Assembly (NCBI GenBank): GCA_033002965.1
Contig: JAURVB010009671.1
Location: forward strand, 112,171-176,170
Source: Piper betle
Taxonomy: Eukaryota; Streptophyta; Magnoliopsida; Piperales; Piperaceae
Direction: 5' to 3'
Length of the DNA: 64,000 nucleotides
Shown: positions 13,409 through 25,335 of the stretch, piece by piece
Numbering within the stretch: the first letter of the stretch is position 1
How the letters are laid out: every line of letters begins with the position of its first letter
Notes under the pieces: model-generated
What the model was told of the DNA's origin: nothing
Database searches by the model: none
The model's input: the letters and a program-made list of their open reading frames with translations, nothing else
Program-made: the position numbers and the translations under genes

Positions 13409-15923
13409 GGGGGGGCTATAGTGTAAAACCCACGATTCGAGTTAGGGTTTTATATTCAGAACCGGTCGGGTCGACCGTTATTTTTTCGAGTTGAGTCAGT
13501 TTCAGGACACGTGTACCGAGCCGATGCCAGTCGCGTGTATGAGCTATGAGGGGTCATGCGTACCCAAGTATATGATGATAACGTCATGAACACAGCAGAA
13601 CAGAATGAGTTATCAGATATATGAGAGTATGCCAGTCATTTTTATTATTATTTTTATATATAGTGGATCGTAGAATTAGTTTTAGGCCGTTTACTGCGTT
13701 AGGACGCGTTACGGGCATTTTGGGTGGGTTGATAGTTTTAGAGCATATCATTATGATGTTTTGGTGTTATTTGATTTTACAGGATTTTTCCTGATTTTTA
13801 TGGATTTTTTAAGGATTTAATACGACTTAGTTATTATACTTGACTCGAGCCGGAGACGAGTCAAGTCTTATTTACGACATTGCCACCCAACCCTTTCTTC
13901 TCCACCCCTGACCTTTTCTCCCCCACGCCCAAACCCTAACCATCGCGCCGCCCTTGTTCGCGCGCCACCGCCGCCACGGCCGACGCCGCCTGGCCGCCGT
14001 TCGACGCCGCCCAGCCCAGCCACGGCGTCGCCATGCTGCCCTGACCAGGTCCGGCCCCAATCGGGCCGCCGTGATGCCGGAATCGCCGTGCGTAGCGCCG
14101 CGGCTAAGTTTTGGTCGCATCGTCGATTTCGCCGCCGGCGACCGTCACCGCCACGATCAGGTGGTCGCCTCAGCACCAGCGACCACCCAGTGACCCTCCG
14201 CGACCGGAACGGAGGCCAACGCCGCCCATCCCGGCCGGATCTCCACACCACCACGGCCGGCCTCTGTTTTAGCCATTTTCCGGTGAGCCACCACCTTCGT
14301 TGGCCCGTCGACCTCGTAGATGAGTCGGGGTCACCGAGCCGGTTCTGAGGGTACCCAACACGACCCCTTTCCGACCAGTAGACGCCGCCAGCGATTGTCG
14401 CCGAAAAAGACGGGTTAAGTGGCGTTTTATCGGATCCCACTTAACTCGGGCCATTTAATCGAATATTTTCCAGATTAATAACCCCTCGAGGATGAGATCC
14501 CTCGAGGTTGATTTCGAAAATAAGATCCACCAAAAGTTGCCTTCGGGCCTATTATATAACTCCCTACCCAAGCCTATATATATATATATGTTTTCGCATT
14601 TTCAGTGAGACGAGAGATGGAGAAATCGACTGCACGTACCATGCAGAGGATGCCGTGACAGTCAAAGCGGGCTCTGGATTAGTGCCAGCGGACTGTTCCA
14701 TTCCCGAGGGATCCCTGACAACTCCGCGTTTGAGTTCCTCACACCCGGAGAACGTGGAGGTTTACGGGTACTGTTTAGTACAGCGCATGTCCGGACTTGT
14801 GGTTCAAAGGGTACTAAAGGCGACTGCCTGAGAGTACTCGGCCTTCGTGCTCAAGGCCAGGAGAAATATGGAGGTAATGAGAGGGCTTAGGATAAAGTTT
14901 CACGAGAAGTACTGAAAAAGAAGTGTCGAGAGCGGCACAGTACCAGCAACAGATCAGTAAGTTCGGGATGCTACCGGGTCTGCAGCCCAGTGGCTCCTCA
15001 GTAGTGCCCTTCAGAGTGTTCTTGAGGAAGTATATGGTTTTCTTTCATATGAGAGTTTGCTCTCATAGCCAGCTTGTTATAGTTATTTTATTTTCCGGAC
15101 CAGTAACACTTGTTACTGACGTGTTTTTATACTATATGTAGGTAATAATCACGAGTTGGAGGAGCCAGCTTGGACGGAGGAGCAATGAGGTCTTGTGCAC
15201 ACACACATGTTAGATTTCTGAATGTTTAAGATTGTATTATTATGTTATTATATTGTGAATGACATGAGTAAATGTTTGAGCATGATGATATGACGTGGAT
15301 GAAATGCTAAGACACGATAATAGAATGCAAAATATGATCAGAGTTGAGCAGCGGAAGCGTAGTGGGTTGAGACCCGAGCTTCAGAATGAATACGTTATAA
15401 ATGAGATTTTGTGTGATTGTTAATGCATGCCGATATATTTGTATATATATTATTTTGATAGGGTGGGCCCATAATTGCACTTTTAGGGGAGACCCTGTTA
15501 GTTTTACTTCAGAATTTTCATCGATTTTGCTCGTAATTGTGATGGTGTGAAATTTAATTTGCATGTCATTCATGTAGTACCATGTTAGGATTTTGTGCAT
15601 GCATTCATTCATGACAGATCGTATCTTCATCTTAAGACGCCGAGATTGGATCCGCACGAGTTAGGTTCGCGTTAGCCGACCTAACCGGGGCCTGTAACAT
15701 GCCGGTTTGGTTCACGAGTGTGAACCGGATTTGGGGTGTTACATGTAGGCACCCTTCTCGCCCCTCCGCCGTCGCACCCTTCTCGCCCCCTCCGCCGTCA
15801 CTGATGCGGCGGCGCCATCCCCATTTTATTTTATTTGATCTTGGCCGTTGGATGCTAATCCAACGGCCAAGATCAAACTCCAGCACAGCCAAGATGGCTG
15901 TGCTGGAGTACAGCAATTTTTTT

Positions 15924-15966
<43 letters not shown>
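13405..15966. mobile_element. (TA)n-bounded element (copy 2) split by an LTR insertion
   Basis: The left end is GGGTGGGGGGGCTATAG right after the TA tract that ends at 13404. The right part resumes at 15744 with TGTAGGCACCCTTCTCGCCC and runs to a (TA)n tract at 15925-15966. Near the right end are two perfect-looking palindromes: GATCTTGGCCGTTGG...CCAACGGCCAAGATC (about 15838-15875) and CTCCAGCACAGCC...GGCTGTGCTGGAG (about 15878-15908). The solo LTR (13422-15743) sits inside it with the flanking duplication TATAG/TGTAG. Nesting is inferred from these boundaries. Confidence 0.5.
13422..15743 (+). mobile_element. Solo LTR, about 2.3 kb, Ty3/gypsy-like
   Basis: Starts TGTAAAACCC and ends GGGTGTTACA, a canonical TG...CA pair with short inverted ends, flanked by TATAG (13417-13421) and TGTAG (15744-15748), a 4/5 match expected of an old 5-bp target duplication. 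No primer-binding site, gag-pol frame or second LTR lies between the ends, so it reads as a single LTR. A TATA-like promoter segment near 14555-14590 (ATTATATAACTCC followed by CTATATATATATA) fits a U3/R boundary. Decayed relatives occur at 17420-17770 (+) and 18535-19100 (-). The GC-rich part (13870-14450) is open in several frames but shows no protein family. Confidence 0.65.
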
Positions 15967-15967
<1 letters not shown>

Positions 15968-17419
15968 AAGCTGCATATTATATATATGATCAGACAAATT
16001 ATAATCTCATCTTTGAGCAGATTATTATGCATGTGTACTTACATCCCATTTACTCAGATCAACGTTAATGTAATTTTTGCCGCCTTGCTTTCATTTCATA
16101 TTGTGCTTGGTGTTGGGAATTGGATTTGTTATATTAAATGTTATAGTAAAGTCGCGGTAACAAATTAGTGTGAATCACACAATTTATGGAATTTGACTGC
16201 TTGTCGTGATTATATTTTTCAAAATCCACTAATTGTAGTGATTTAAATTGTAGTAGAAAATCACTCGTCAACAATTGGCATTTTACAGCCGTATTGAAAT
16301 GTTGTAAATTATATCTAATCGTTTAGCGACAAACCTAATGATCAAAATCATGGAACCGCTATTTACGGTCACTAAATATGGTTGCAATATGTTTGTGGAC
16401 ACATTTACCAATTGCATAACAGTCGCTAAGTTTTATTACAAAACTTAATCACTTGAAAATTAATATCAAATTTCAAATAAAGTTAAAAAAGGAACCTAAA
16501 GGTTGCCATTGTTTGTCGCCCACCACTTGTCGCCGTCACCATTTTTAGTTATAATATTAATGTTTTTAAAGTTTTAATTTTTTGGAATAAATACGTTAAT
16601 TAGTATTGTTTTATTGATTGTTGTTATTTGCTAATTGTTGTTGAATGTTTATTTTTTGTTATTAGATTATTATTTAGGATTTATTTTAAAATTAGTGTAT
16701 TCAAAATTGTTTAAAACTAATTAATTTGATTATGTTTGAAATTATATTTTGTTGTTGATTATATATATGATTTAAGATAATTATTATGATAGTATTAGTA
16801 GCATAATTATATTTAAGTTGTTTAATTCATGATTAAAATTAACAATTAAAATAAATGATTATTTTGTGATGATTGACAATAGATGTGCAAATTAATATTG
16901 AACTAATACGGTGACAGCCTGCTTAAACTTGATATTTGAATTTTCAAAAATCTTAAGTTACAATTTAATTCCATAAACTCTAGTATTTAAATTAGTGATT
17001 TTCAAGTCAATTAATTTGGAATATATTTAAGCACTATAATTTCATATATCAAGTACTATACTTATTATTTTTCTTGACTCTATTAGTTTTGAGTTGAGTT
17101 GAGCACTATGATTTCATAATTAAATTTTAATTTATCATATTTTTAATTCTTAATCATGTAAAGCAATTATTTTCAAGTATTACGTACTTGCATTTCATAT
17201 AAATATAGAGACACTTATGCATGTTATTGTATTGTAGACATCTAATACCTCTAATGAGACAACATATATTTCTATCATTTGTTAAAATACTTTGTTAAGG
17301 TAGATATGACTCGTGGGCGTTGGCCAATTAGACGTGGAAGTAGGTTACGTGGATCTGGATCTCGTGGCAGGGGTTCGATGGATGAGCTAATTACATTGCC
17401 AATTCTTATAAAAAAACTG

Positions 17420-17770
17420 GCAAATAAATGAGTTATCAAAATATATAAGAATATGTCATTTCTTTTATATATAATGGATCGCAAAATTAATTTAAAGTCG
17501 TTTACCACATTAGGACACATTATTTATTAATTTTGGGTGGGCTATTAGGTTTAGAGGATGTTATTCAAGTTAGAACTCAATTATTTTATTTTATGGTATT
17601 CTACAGTATTTTTTAATATTTTTTTAGATATATTTCGTAATATTGACTCGAATCAGGACCGAGTCTAATTTTTATTACGAAACTACCCCAAGCTTTTTCT
17701 CCCATGTTTTTTCCCCTGCCAACCTTTCGCCCCCCTCCTCCCCTTTTTGTTTTGCCACGCCACCCCACTG
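17420..17770 (+). mobile_element. Decayed LTR fragment (same family as the solo LTR at 13.4 kb)
   Basis: Aligns along its length with 13600-13950. Shared landmarks in order are ATGAGTTATCA, ATAATGGATCG, CGTTTAC-ACATTAGGAC, TTTTGGGTGGG, GACTCGAA-C-GG...CGAGTC and the CCC-rich start of the GC-rich segment. It is diverged and truncated on both sides. Confidence 0.7.
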
Positions 17771-17879
17771 CTAGCGACCTTACCCCCGGCCGCCAACTTG
17801 CCAACGTTGTCGCCGCCTTGCCAGTGCCTCCGTTCTTTCCCCCAACAAAATGCCGCCACCAACAATCGGGAAACAGAGG

Positions 17880-18007
17880 AAGCGGGCATGATTGGGGTGG
17901 CGGCGGCAATGCAGAGAGGGAAGGAATTGGGGGTGGGGTGGGGTGGGGGAGGGGGGGATAAGTGGTGTGCTGCCTGCGCTGAAAAACAGGCAGGGCACCA
18001 CAACATT

Positions 18008-18060
<53 letters not shown>
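17880..18060. mobile_element. (TA)n-bounded element (copy 3), right part only
   Basis: A G-rich core ends in a hairpin, GTGGTGTGCTGCCTG...CAGGCAGGGCACCAC (about 17963-18003), directly followed by a (TA)n tract (18011-18059). The order core, terminal hairpin, (TA)n is the same as in the copies at 15.9 and 47.9 kb. The left part is missing or replaced by the LTR fragment. Confidence 0.5.
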
Positions 18061-18534
18061 TATCATCATATCTATTTATTTATAATCTTTTGTTATTGAA
18101 AAAACAAAAAATAACAATTTTTTTAAAAAATTTCAGATTATTTTGTAACTTGGTTATGACCCACTTGAGACCGTTTTGCGTCCACTTTGTAGCCGCATAT
18201 GCAACCGAAATCTAGTTGCAAATGTTTAGCAACCGGAAAAATCAATGTGGAACTGAAATTGAACTGTGAATGAAAACTTGGATACAAATAATTTGTGACC
18301 GGGTTTTGCGATTACAAATACGGTCATTAATTTAAAAACCAAACTGAAATGGACAAGTCCAATTATATTTTTGTGACCGGAATTCTTTATGAACGCAAAT
18401 TTGATCACTAACTTTAGCTACTCTGACCAGATTATGCGGTCATAAATCTGGTCACAAATCTTATCATTGACAACATTTATAATCTTCAGCTATTGGATTT
18501 TCGGTATCTCGTATTTGTGGTCTTCAATAATCTT

Positions 18535-19100
18535 GTAATACCCTAATCCGGTTTACTCTCGATCTAGATCGGAAACGTTACAATAGATCGAACTACTCGT
18601 AAACCAATTAATTTGGTTAACTCAAACCTAAACGGCTACGATATAATCTACTTAACGACTCAAGATGGAGTACGCCGCTAATACACAAACAATGTATAAA
18701 TCAGATGAAAAACCTTAGTAGGATGCTACATGAATGTCATGATAATAGTTACACAAAAATAATTAAAATAACAAACAAAAATTATGCAAAATTATAGAAT
18801 AAAATGAACAGAAATTTTCCTAAAAGTGCAATCAAGAGACAACCTATTAAAATATGGCACAATATAATATATATATATAGCAATAATTTACACCATAATA
18901 AAATTCAAAACATCAACACATATTGTAATCGGGTCTTGCCCACCTGCAATTCATGTTCATTATAATTGGTTCATTTTCATCTCAGCATAGCAGAACACTC
19001 CTGGACATTTAGGTTTTTGGCAGCCAAATACCTAATTTTTACTAGTGGAACCAATCGAGAGGTGCTCTAGCAAAACCGGCACAACATAGGCTGAGGTGAC
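18535..19100 (-). mobile_element. Decayed LTR fragment, reverse orientation
   Basis: Begins TGTAATACCCTAATCCGGTT, the reverse complement of the solo LTR end (GGATTTGGGGTGTTACA), and continues collinearly through CTCAAGATGGAG, ATGCTACATGAATGTCATG, TTTTCCTAAAAGTGCAAT and ATCGGGTCTTGCCCACC. It faces the fragment at 17.4 kb. The rest of the LTR is not recognisable beyond about 19.1 kb. Confidence 0.7.
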
Positions 19101-21940
19101 AACAATAATAATATTAACTATCTGGCAACAAATGAGGAGTCCAATATAGAAAACTTAGAGTTGGATGGAAGAAATTAATTTTTTTAACACTTTGTTTGAA
19201 TTATTACTAGAGAAATTAAGATGAAACAAATTAGTTCTCTTTATTGAATATTATTCAATAGTACTAGTTGATTATTATTGTCTGGTTTCATATATATAAT
19301 ATATAGTACCTTTTGTTGGACATATTATTAATAAAATATATCGATATTGTTGGTGGCTAGGTACTACTATAGCAATAACACGCTTAATGCTAGCTCTTGG
19401 GTCTGTGCCTGCCCATTTTGATCATCTCCAACCTCCACATTCATGATCAGTTCTACCTACATTTGTAATCCAATTGTTAGGAAAAGGTTAGGCTCAATAA
19501 TATTGTAGAGGGCGACATTTCACCCTCCCAACAAGCTTTCTTCAACACAACTTTGTGGCCACCTCAGACTTTGGGTCTGAAATTGGACTAGGGGGAACTT
19601 GTTGAGTGACCCACATCAAAATTCTCAGAATTTGTGTCTCTATGTGTGTCCATATCTCGGGACATCCGGCGTGTGTGAAGGAAACCCGTCTATCAGAAGG
19701 ACCACGAGCCCCCTTTTTCTTCAACTTGGACCAAACCAATATCTAGTTTGTCAACATGATTAGGTCAGGTTGCAACAAGAACATGCATGCTATGTATCAT
19801 TTTATGTACTCACCAGTGGTGCCGATCTTTGAACAGTAACATATTCATCTTAATGAACTGAAAGATTCCAAGATATATATTACATGTATAGTCTTGGTTG
19901 TCTTGATTGATGGAAGCTAGGAACCTTGTTCACATGGTTGATCTAGTCTCCACCTACACTTGTATTATGTCTTATTTAAGGGGGACCCAACAACCACCAT
20001 GAGACTCTCCTTTTAAGGTGCTTTAGAATTCGGAAAGAGCATTTCATTAAAGCAAAATTAGGACAAAAGACGTTCAAATTTTTTTCTTTTTAAGTTGCAA
20101 ATTCACGCGTAAGAAGTGCATTCAAAGATGAGAAAAAGTTGAGCCCATGATGATGAACGAGGAGGAAGAAATATCAATATAAATCGTCATAACAGTAATT
20201 AGGGTTAACATTTTCTATACCATGAATTACATAGAAAGAAAAGCGTAGGACGTCCTAGCTAGATATATAAACAAACGATACCCACATTTCCTAACAGGTT
20301 TTCTGGGTTCCTCGAAGTTCTTCATGACTAGCTCTAATGGGGATCAAACGTAGATGGCTAGGAAACATTGGCCCCCGAGTGGCGTAAACTGCAATGGCAG
20401 ACATGGAGAGGCCATATTCAATAGGGAGGTGGGAAAGGGATCGTACAAAACGAAGAAAGGTAAAAGCTTGTGCTTGGTCATGCCTCATCCATCTACTCCC
20501 ACTTCTCCAATCCTTGTCCCTCACCAGAGGAACTTCAAACAAAGTAAACATTGGCGGATTGAGCACCTAAGACTATACTTGTATAATATGTCTCCCAGGA
20601 AGGGATTTCAATTCTTCAAGTGAAGACTTAAGCACATAAACGTACTCATATGGCAATACTGGCTTTCTTGTTTTCATGACGAATTGCTTCTAATTTGTAA
20701 GCTCTAACTTCTACTTTTCATGACAATTTGCTCGAGTATTGACTGGTGAACAAGACTAATTCGTTGGAATGTTGCCGGCCAGTGCAGGCATATGCATGCA
20801 CACGCATACATTTCTCTTACATATTCAGTTGACTCAAACGAGTCCTAATTAATTAATGGAGTATTCCTACACCATATAATGACCATATTTTCATGCACCA
20901 GCGTCAACGTATGTTGGTTACATGACTTGCCCATAATTTGTTTCCACGGTATTAACTCGCAGTCGTCGGTATTATGTATGTTGTTTTAGTAATTGCACTC
21001 ATTCATTCATTCATTCACTCACAGTTAGCACATACACAAGGACGAGATATTAATTTGGACGTGATCATTATACATGAAATTTTATCAATTTGGTGCTCTT
21101 TTGTTGCATGCATGCATGCCTCTATATATACGAGTGTCAAACAGTTCCTTCTTTTTTAAAAATAAAAAAACTAATTCCTTCTTATATTTATATATTGTGC
21201 CGAACAAGAAACCTTCGTTAGCTAGCGTGTAAATCTATGCCCAAGAGAAAAACCTTTATATAAAATATTTATTTTGAATATATATATGTTGCTTAATTAA
21301 TCACTTGTTTAAGAGTTAGTGGTCAATATTTAAACACGGTTAAAAAATTCTACGTCTATCAATTAGTATCGTGGCCATAAGATAAAATTATCAGGTTATA
21401 AGTTATCCACAACATTTGTTTTAATTAAAATAAATACATAAATGTTCATCAATAATACTTGGAATATAAATACGTCACTTTTTTTAATATTAAATAAGTT
21501 TGTCACAACGTGTACAAATCTAAATTAGTTACTTTACATCTCATTAATTATGCACAAAAAATAATTTAATTTAAGTCAAAATTTGATTATATATATATAT
21601 ATGTATGTATATGGTGTTAATAATTCTTTTTAATTAAATCTGTTATATTCTTATTACGTAATCTTATTTAAATCAAATCATTTTATTTAATATGCTCCCA
21701 TATTAGATAAAAAATAAAGTATTCTAATTAAGCGCATTATTCCTAATCATATTAAAATCTAAATCGACCAAACTTAAATTATCAGGTCGATTCGAATTTT
21801 TATATATTCTTCTTGCCCTATCATTCTACTATTTAATGGTAAAATCCTCATTATCTTATCATCATTTACACCTTAATCCATAATATCAATTTTTGAATTT
21901 GAACGTATAATCATATTTACCCTAATTAATAACATTTTTA
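19101..21940. other. Intergenic DNA
   Basis: No gene could be supported. Open frames at 19542-19739 (-) and 20291-20623 (both strands) show no family resemblance or splice context. A short (ATTC)n run lies at about 20999-21018. Confidence 0.4.
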
Positions 21941-21946
21941 GTCCCA

Positions 21947-21954
21947 TATAAATA
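21947..21954 (+). promoter_or_regulatory. Putative TATA box of the WOX13-type gene
   Basis: TATAAATA occurs about 187 bp upstream of the WOX start codon. It is followed at about 30 bp by a pyrimidine-rich leader (TCACTCTCCACTCCCTCG) that looks like a transcription start region. Confidence 0.5.
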
Positions 21955-22133
21955 ATCACTCTCCACTCCCTCGTCTTCCCCAATTTACACCCACCTCCCT
22001 CCCTCTCCCTCTTCTTCTACACTCTCGTCGTCGCCCCCACACAGACCCACCGAGAGACGCCGCCGGCGAGGAGACCCGCCGGAGAAACTCACCGGCGCCG
22101 ACGAGGTGGGCGTGAAATGCGGGAGCTTCTCCG

Positions 22134-24364
22134 ATGGGCAGCGCGGTGAGGACTGCCGTCGGGGCCGGGGAGGAGGAGGAGCAGGCGCGGCGGATGGCGG
22201 AGGAGAGCGTGCTGTACGTGAAGGTGATGACCGACGAGCAGCTCGAGGTCCTCCGGCGGCAGATTTCGGTGTACGCCGCCATCTGCGAGCGGCTCGTTGA
22301 GATGCACAAGTCCATGACCGCCCAGCAGGACTGTCTCTCCGGTACACAAAAGCTGTGTGTGTGTGTGTTTTTTGATCTTCCTCTTTGTTGGAATTGTTGA
22401 TGGGTTCTTTTGTTTTTTGTTGGTGTATTGAACAATTTGGGGTGGAATTTTGGATAAAAATGCTTTCTTTTTTGCGTTTTTAATGGGTGTGGGACTGAGT
22501 GTGGAGTGGAAAGAAGGAGGATGGCTCGTGAATTTTCTATTTCTTGGGAATCCATTTTTGCTTGTTAATGAGCGTTTTGGGTGCAGTTTTTGTTGGGGTG
22601 AATTTGGCTGAAGGATGGGATGGGATGGAATCGTGAATAAAAATGCACTCTTTTTTGAGTTTTTGGTGTGGAATTTTGAGTGTGTAATGGAAGGAAGAAG
22701 GATGATTTGTCGATTTTGTTGATAAATTCTGTTTTTTGTCTTCTATTTTTTGGGAATCCATCTCAATCAAGTTCCGTTTTTGCTTGCAATTGAGTGTTTG
22801 TCAAACTTTTTTCTGAAATGTAACCAATTTCCTCCATAAATCCTCTTGATTCTGATTAAGTTTTAAATTCTCATCATCACCTTGAAAAAAAATCTTGAGT
22901 ATGGATGAAGTTATTATACAAAAGTGTGATATAATATTTGGGTTTTTTTACTAGTAATGCATGGGAAGATTTTTTTTTGCTTTTCTTAATGCATGGGAAG
23001 AATTTAGGTTATGGCTCTGCGTTAATCGTAAAGGAAGGAATGAATGGTGTGTTCTCGTTCTCATGAACCATGAGAGCAACAACTTTTCTGGTACTTGAAT
23101 GTGCCCAGCATCCAATGTTTCTTTACTTGTTAGCATTGGTAGGAAGAGAAAATTTGTGTATTAATTGCATTTTTGCTCCAACATTTGTTGTTATGTATCA
23201 TCGGTGTATTGCTTTTGTTTGATTGAGTTCTATGTCGTTTAATGAATTGGATTTCCTATTTTGCTTTATAATATCACCTCCTATGATCTCAATTACATTG
23301 CCTCTTGTTTCTTGTGAATAAATAGTACTTGAGTCAAGTTTCATTTTTTGTATAATTATGACTGTAGTCAATTAAGTAAAAATGATTTATTGTTCTTTCC
23401 AGCAAAACGATTTATTGATCCTTCGATCTTTTGTTCAGGAATGAGGCTAGGAAACATATACAATGACCCTTTAATGACTACTGGTAGCCATAAAATTTCT
23501 GCTAGGCAAAGATGGACTCCTACACCTGTGCAGCTCCAAATTCTCGAGAGCATCTTTCATCAAGGGAATGGGACTCCAAACAAGCAAAAGATTAAGGAGA
23601 TAACCTTGGAACTGTCCCAACACGGGCAAATTTCTGAAACAAATGTTTATAACTGGTTTCAGAACAGGCGTGCTCGTTCTAAAAGAAAGCAACAGATTTC
23701 CGGACCAAACTCTAACAATGCCGAGTCTGAAGTAGAAACTGAGGTTGAGTCCCCAAAAGAGAAGAAAGCCAAGCCAGAGAGTGACATTCCTGGAGAAAAC
23801 TTATCTTCAAGACCCGATGATGTATGCTTTCACAGTCAAGAAATTAGCTCGGAATTGCATTCCTTGGATTCTCAGACGGGTAAGGGCCCATAACTATAAT
23901 TTACAATTGGTTTGGTTGCCTTATTCTGTTATCAGTGTAATGTGTTGTTTTGGTGGGAGGCAGTATCGACCCACTATTGATTTGTGTCTCTTCATGATCT
24001 CTCTAATTACTTCATATTATAGTTTACAAATATGTGGGTCTCCCTGTAAAGATTTGCTTACAGTTTAATTTTGTTAAGTTCTTTTTTAGTGGTTGCAGTT
24101 GGAGTTGTTTGCCCTGTAAGCATTAATAAGTTGCTTTTGTCTTCGCGATCTTACATCCTCTCCTTTTCTTCTAAGCTGTGCTTCTTATTTCAAAGTTCAA
24201 GTTTTTTTTCTCAAAGCTGTTCAATGTTCAATCTGTGATACTGATTGGCAAGCATCTCTGACACTTGTTCCCCAATTGCAGGAATTGACCACCAATTCAT
24301 GGGTAAGATGGACTTTCCTGCCAGCTTCAATCCTTTTCGAGGAGGCTTTGATATGATTGGATGA
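22134..24364 (+). CDS. WOX13: WUSCHEL-related homeobox transcription factor, WOX13 (ancient) clade
   Basis: DNA-binding regulator of the ancient WOX clade, linked in other plants to meristem, root, flower and callus development. Three exons join in phase: 22134-22341, 23439-23879 and 24282-24364, giving 732 bp (243 residues). The N-terminus carries the clade motif [20 protein letters not shown] followed by [17 protein letters not shown]. Exon 2 opens with [12 protein letters not shown] and holds the homeodomain (about residues 88-150) with [19 protein letters not shown], the WOX-type extended loop, and helix 3 [17 protein letters not shown]. An acidic [15 protein letters not shown] segment follows. 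The last exon adds [17 protein letters not shown] and ends FDMIG. There is no WUS-box, as expected for this clade. The ATG at 22117 is out of frame, so 22134 is preferred. No frame break is seen. The gene converges on MLH3. Confidence 0.94.
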
Positions 24365-25335
24365 CCATCTCTAATCATTCCCACTCAATGATATGGGATT
24401 TTAGGTGCTTGGATTCGAAGTTACTAAAGCTTCTTACTTGACTTGTTTGATCTGAAAGCTAAGCTATACCCCATGTATTTTGACATACTACCAAATCGAA
24501 GTATGTTTACATAGTTTAGATTTGGACATATGAGAGATTTAAGATTGCCTCCAAAATTATGTACATTTACTCAATGCACTTCACTTTTCATGTTGTTATC
24601 GGACCGATCGTTCTATGGAATATATATGTGCATAGTTTACAGCTTATTCTAGTTTTTTTTTTTTGTGTGGTGAGCTTGTGGTTCATACCTGTAAATTGAG
24701 ATAGACGCATGGTGGGTTTCCTAATTCAATTGTGTACAAGATTCCCAAATACTGGGTGGCAACAATGTTTCCTTGTTGCTGGTGTAAATAACATAGACTA
24801 CATAAGTTGTATAATTGTTTAAACGAAATTTGGCACTACGCAGAGTTTCCTACTACATCTAGGACATTCAGAATCATTATAATAAGTACACGATTATTAT
24901 TTATATGCGAATAAGTAGAAACTTTAAACCTAAGTAACAATAAGGTTTGTGCAGTTAAGCACTCTCCATCAAAATGATTAATGAAGTACATGTTTAAGTT
25001 GGCAGAATCATGCCCCTCCTGATTCTAATGTTGCTGTAATTGAATGATGGAAGACTAGAAACAATCAACTAAATGGCACACAAAAAATTACAATGATGCA
25101 TTTCATGGCAATATAGACGGCGACAAAGGCATTTTTCTCCGATCAATCAACTTATTAAGTACAACACACATTGACAATATTCAGTACCCTTTTATTCAGG
25201 ACTACTCACCTGATGAAGAATCCTTTGACATGAATGATAGCTGTTCACATGAAAAGAATTAAACGAAATGGAAATATTGAAGCGAGCGAAGAGAGAAGAG
25301 AAGAAACAATCACCAATTTTCTGAAAGTGGCTGTG
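24365..25335. other. Convergent intergenic and 3' UTR region
   Basis: Lies between the WOX stop and the MLH3 stop. It should hold both 3' UTRs. Nothing else is recognised. Confidence 0.5.

Larger units (their letters stand above)
16150..18490. mobile_element. CACTA-like element remnant carrying nested insertions
   Basis: Both flanks (16150-16450 and 18140-18480) are dense in short motifs such as GTCGCGGTAACAAATT, ACGGTCACTAAATATGG, TTGCGACC-like boxes, TTTGTGACCGG and GCGGTCATAAATCTGGTCAC in both orientations, as in CACTA subterminal regions. At 17307 a short frame begins MTRGRWPIRRGSRLRGSGSR, an Arg/Gly-rich start reminiscent of plant CACTA-encoded proteins, which stops at 17431 where LTR-derived sequence begins. 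No intact 13-bp CACTA terminus was found. The interpretation is an inference. Confidence 0.4.

Noticed and set aside
13868..14440. Minus-strand frame of 190 codons in the GC-rich part of the solo LTR
   Set aside because: Several frames are open there at once, composition is extreme, and the segment lies inside an LTR that aligns with other non-coding copies.
15925..18059. Frames encoding Ile-Tyr repeats
   Set aside because: They are translations of (TA)n microsatellites.
22000..22350. Minus-strand frames opposite the WOX first exon
   Set aside because: They mirror the GC-rich coding exon of WOX13, whose own frame carries the conserved YVKVMTDEQ motif.
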